A DNA stretch of 64,000 nucleotides, from positions 3,472,001 through 3,536,000 of the forward strand of contig NC_007778.1 of NCBI RefSeq assembly GCF_000013365.1. The letters run 5' to 3'. This document shows positions 62,345-64,000 of this stretch, piece by piece; within the stretch, counting starts at the first letter, position 1; the number at the start of each line of letters is the position of its first letter. The notes under the pieces were generated by a model. That model ran no database searches. It was not told where the DNA came from and saw nothing but the letters and a program-made list of their open reading frames with translations. Origin of the DNA: Rhodopseudomonas palustris HaA2 (lineage in GTDB: Bacteria; Pseudomonadota; Alphaproteobacteria; Rhizobiales; Xanthobacteraceae). The position numbers and the translations under genes are program-made.

Positions 62345-64000
62345 TTAGGACTTTGCACGAATCCTGCCCTCGGCATCCTGAACCATTTGCCAGATTCGCG
62401 GCGGCGACAGCGGCAGCTCCATCGGCTGAACGTCGAGGTGAGACAGCGCGTCCGCAACCGCGTTGGCCATGATGCCGCCGACCGGAATCAGCCCCCCTTC
62501 GCCCGCCCCCTTGGCGCCGAGCGGATTGTTCGGACACGGCTTCAGTTCCAGCGTGATCGACCGGATATTCGGAAAGTCGGAGGCGGTCGGCATCAAATAG
62601 TCGGCGAATGAACCGGTGAGCAGTTGGCCTTCATCGTCGTAGACCAGATGCTCCAGGAACGTTCCGCCCAGCCCCTGCACGATCGAGCCGATCGCCTGCC
62701 CGTGCAAGGTCAGCGGATTGATCATCCGGCCGACATCCTCGACCGACATGTAGTCGAGAACCTTGACGTGTCCGGTGCCCGGGTCGACCGCGACATGCGC
62801 CGCCTGCGTGCCGTAGGCCCAGGTGTATTTCTTGTTGAGAAATTCCGCCTCGACTTCGAGCGGCGTCTCGACCAGATCGGCGAACGCGAGATGCTTGGCC
62901 TCATGCCTCACGGTTTCGCCGTCGATCGTCACCTGCTCCAGCGAGCAGCCGAAGCGGGCGGCAGCCGTCTGCCGGATCAACAGCTTCAGCTTTTCGGCAG
63001 CGAGCAGGATCGCCGAGCCGCCCATCACCGTCGAGCGCGAATGGTAGGCGCCGTAGCCGTCCTTGACGTCGGTAGTCGAGCCGTGGCGGACCGTGATTCT
63101 GTCGTAGGCGATCTCGGTGGCGTCCGCGGCGATCTGTGCCATGATGGTCTCGAGCCCTTGTCCGACCGACGACGAGCCGAGATAGGCCGTCAGCCCGCCG
63201 CCAATTTCGAGCACCAGCCGCACCTCTTCTTTCGGGCCGGCAGCGCCGCCCTCGATGAAGCTGCCGACGGCGAGCCCGTGATAGTAGCCATCGATCAGCT
63301 TGCCGCTGAGGTGCTTCTTGTCGGCCCAGGCGAATTCCTTCAGGCAGCGATCGAACACGGCGTGGTAGTCGCCACTGTCGAGCTCGGTCGAGCTGTCATA
63401 GGGGGTGATCGACGCCAGCGGATACGGCATCTGGGCGTCGGCAACGAGATTGCGCCGCCGCAGCTCGACGCGATCGATGTTCAGATCGCGAGCCGCCAGA
63501 TCGATCATGCGCTCGCGAATGAAATCGGTCTCGAAGCGCCCGGGTCCGCGATAGGTCCCCGACGGGGTCTTGTTGGTGGTGAGCATCGAACTTTTCAGAT
63601 CGATGTGCTCGATCGCGTACGGCCCCGACATGTATTGCGCGACATTGCGCGGGCCGACCGATCCGTTAGTGCGGACATAGGCGCCGATGTCGGCCCAGAT
63701 TTGGCCACGCAGGCCGATGAAGCGCCCCTCCTTCGACATCGCGAACTCGACGTCGCATTCGATATCGCGCGCGTGGTTGGCGCTCATCATGTGTTCGCGG
63801 CGATCTTCGAGCCATTTGACCGGCCGCCCGACGATCTTGGCGGCCGCCGGAATCAGATAGTCCTCCGGATAGAATTCGCCGCGCGAGCCGAAGCCACCGC
63901 CGACATCGACCTCGATCAGGTCGACGGCCTCCAGCGCCAGCCCGAGCGCCGCGGCGAGCACGCGACGATTGTACCACGCCGTTTTCGCCGCGCCCCAGAC
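62345..64000 (-). CDS. Second molybdenum hydroxylase large subunit, 5'-truncated by the window
   Basis: The frame runs off the right edge; 551 codons and the stop are visible. Motifs match xanthine-dehydrogenase-family Mo subunits: GGGFGSRGEFYPEDYLIPAA, GTYRGPGRFETDFIRERMID, TAYLGSSSVGQGLETIMAQI, and C-terminal AKGAGEGGLIPVGGIMANAV with the catalytic Glu. The active-site loop TYRGPGR differs from both CoxL form I and the nearby form II-like enzyme, so it probably acts on another substrate. Its stop lies 75 bases before the TetR start, on the same strand. Confidence 0.9.
   Translation of the reverse strand, partial: VWGAAKTAWYNRRVLAAALGLALEAVDLIEVDVGGGFGSRGEFYPEDYLIPAAAKIVGRPVKWLEDRREHMMSANHARDIECDVEFAMSKEGRFIGLRGQIWADIGAYVRTNGSVGPRNVAQYMSGPYAIEHIDLKSSMLTTNKTPSGTYRGPGRFETDFIRERMIDLAARDLNIDRVELRRRNLVADAQMPYPLASITPYDSSTELDSGDYHAVFDRCLKEFAWADKKHLSGKLIDGYYHGLAVGSFIEGGAAGPKEEVRLVLEIGGGLTAYLGSSSVGQGLETIMAQIAADATEIAYDRITVRHGSTTDVKDGYGAYHSRSTVMGGSAILLAAEKLKLLIRQTAAARFGCSLEQVTIDGETVRHEAKHLAFADLVETPLEVEAEFLNKKYTWAYGTQAAHVAVDPGTGHVKVLDYMSVEDVGRMINPLTLHGQAIGSIVQGLGGTFLEHLVYDDEGQLLTGSFADYLMPTASDFPNIRSITLELKPCPNNPLGAKGAGEGGLIPVGGIMANAVADALSHLDVQPMELPLSPPRIWQMVQDAEGRIRAKS

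Overview
The window reads as chromosomal DNA of a high-GC alphaproteobacterium of the Rhodopseudomonas/Bradyrhizobium kind. This is an inference from gene style: Tat and Sec leaders typical of Rhizobiales, a molybdenum hydroxylase of the coxMSL type, dipeptide and taurine-type importers, and a dispersed palindromic repeat of a kind I associate with that group. It has no rRNA, no tRNA and no CRISPR array that I can see.

Left part, 1-18.3 kb: a mobile, defence-rich block. It opens with the tail of a tyrosine recombinase. A mobilisable-plasmid-like module follows: a rolling-circle HUH Rep protein, an iteron-like repeat array, small unknown genes, a terminator, an oriT-like region, a MobC-like gene, and a relaxase carrying a probable second gene nested out of frame inside it. 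A 186-base nested palindrome and a gene remnant close this module. Next comes an operon read on the minus strand: a small RHH-like gene, hsdM, hsdS, prrC and hsdR. This is the EcoprrI arrangement, in which a PrrC anticodon nuclease is embedded in a type IC restriction-modification locus. The HsdS linker carries TAEL-like 12-base repeats. An AbiEi-Fic fusion with its own upstream repeats follows.

18.3-34.7 kb: accessory DNA. A plus-strand cluster holds a 123-residue unknown, an ECF-like sigma factor, a ParA-like protein with an altered P-loop, a 135-residue unknown and a Lon-like AAA+ ATPase without a protease domain. Then come a membrane sensor kinase with a beta-rich extracytoplasmic domain and its NarL-type regulator. 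Seven small Sec-exported proteins plus one decayed copy follow on both strands. IS5-, IS3- and IS21-family fragments and a dispersed repeat lie in and around this zone.

35-48.6 kb: a twelve-gene minus-strand catabolic operon, many junctions overlapping by four bases. It encodes a PLP-dependent cysteine-synthase-fold enzyme, an M20 amidohydrolase, a VOC protein, an MDR oxidoreductase, a hotdog thioesterase, a complete dipeptide/oligopeptide-type ABC importer, an acyl-CoA synthetase and an SDR. A divergent Lrp/AsnC gene probably controls it. The set suggests uptake of an amide- or peptide-like conjugate, hydrolysis, and processing of the acid as a CoA thioester.

48.6-64 kb: after an istB remnant there is a second catabolic locus. 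It holds an FAD-dependent 3-ketosteroid-dehydrogenase-like protein, two taurine/nitrate-type ABC importers on opposite strands, a three-subunit molybdenum hydroxylase with CoxL form II features, a CoxG-like protein, a TetR regulator, and the end of another molybdopterin subunit running off the window. Similar short operator-like motifs lie upstream of both importer operons.
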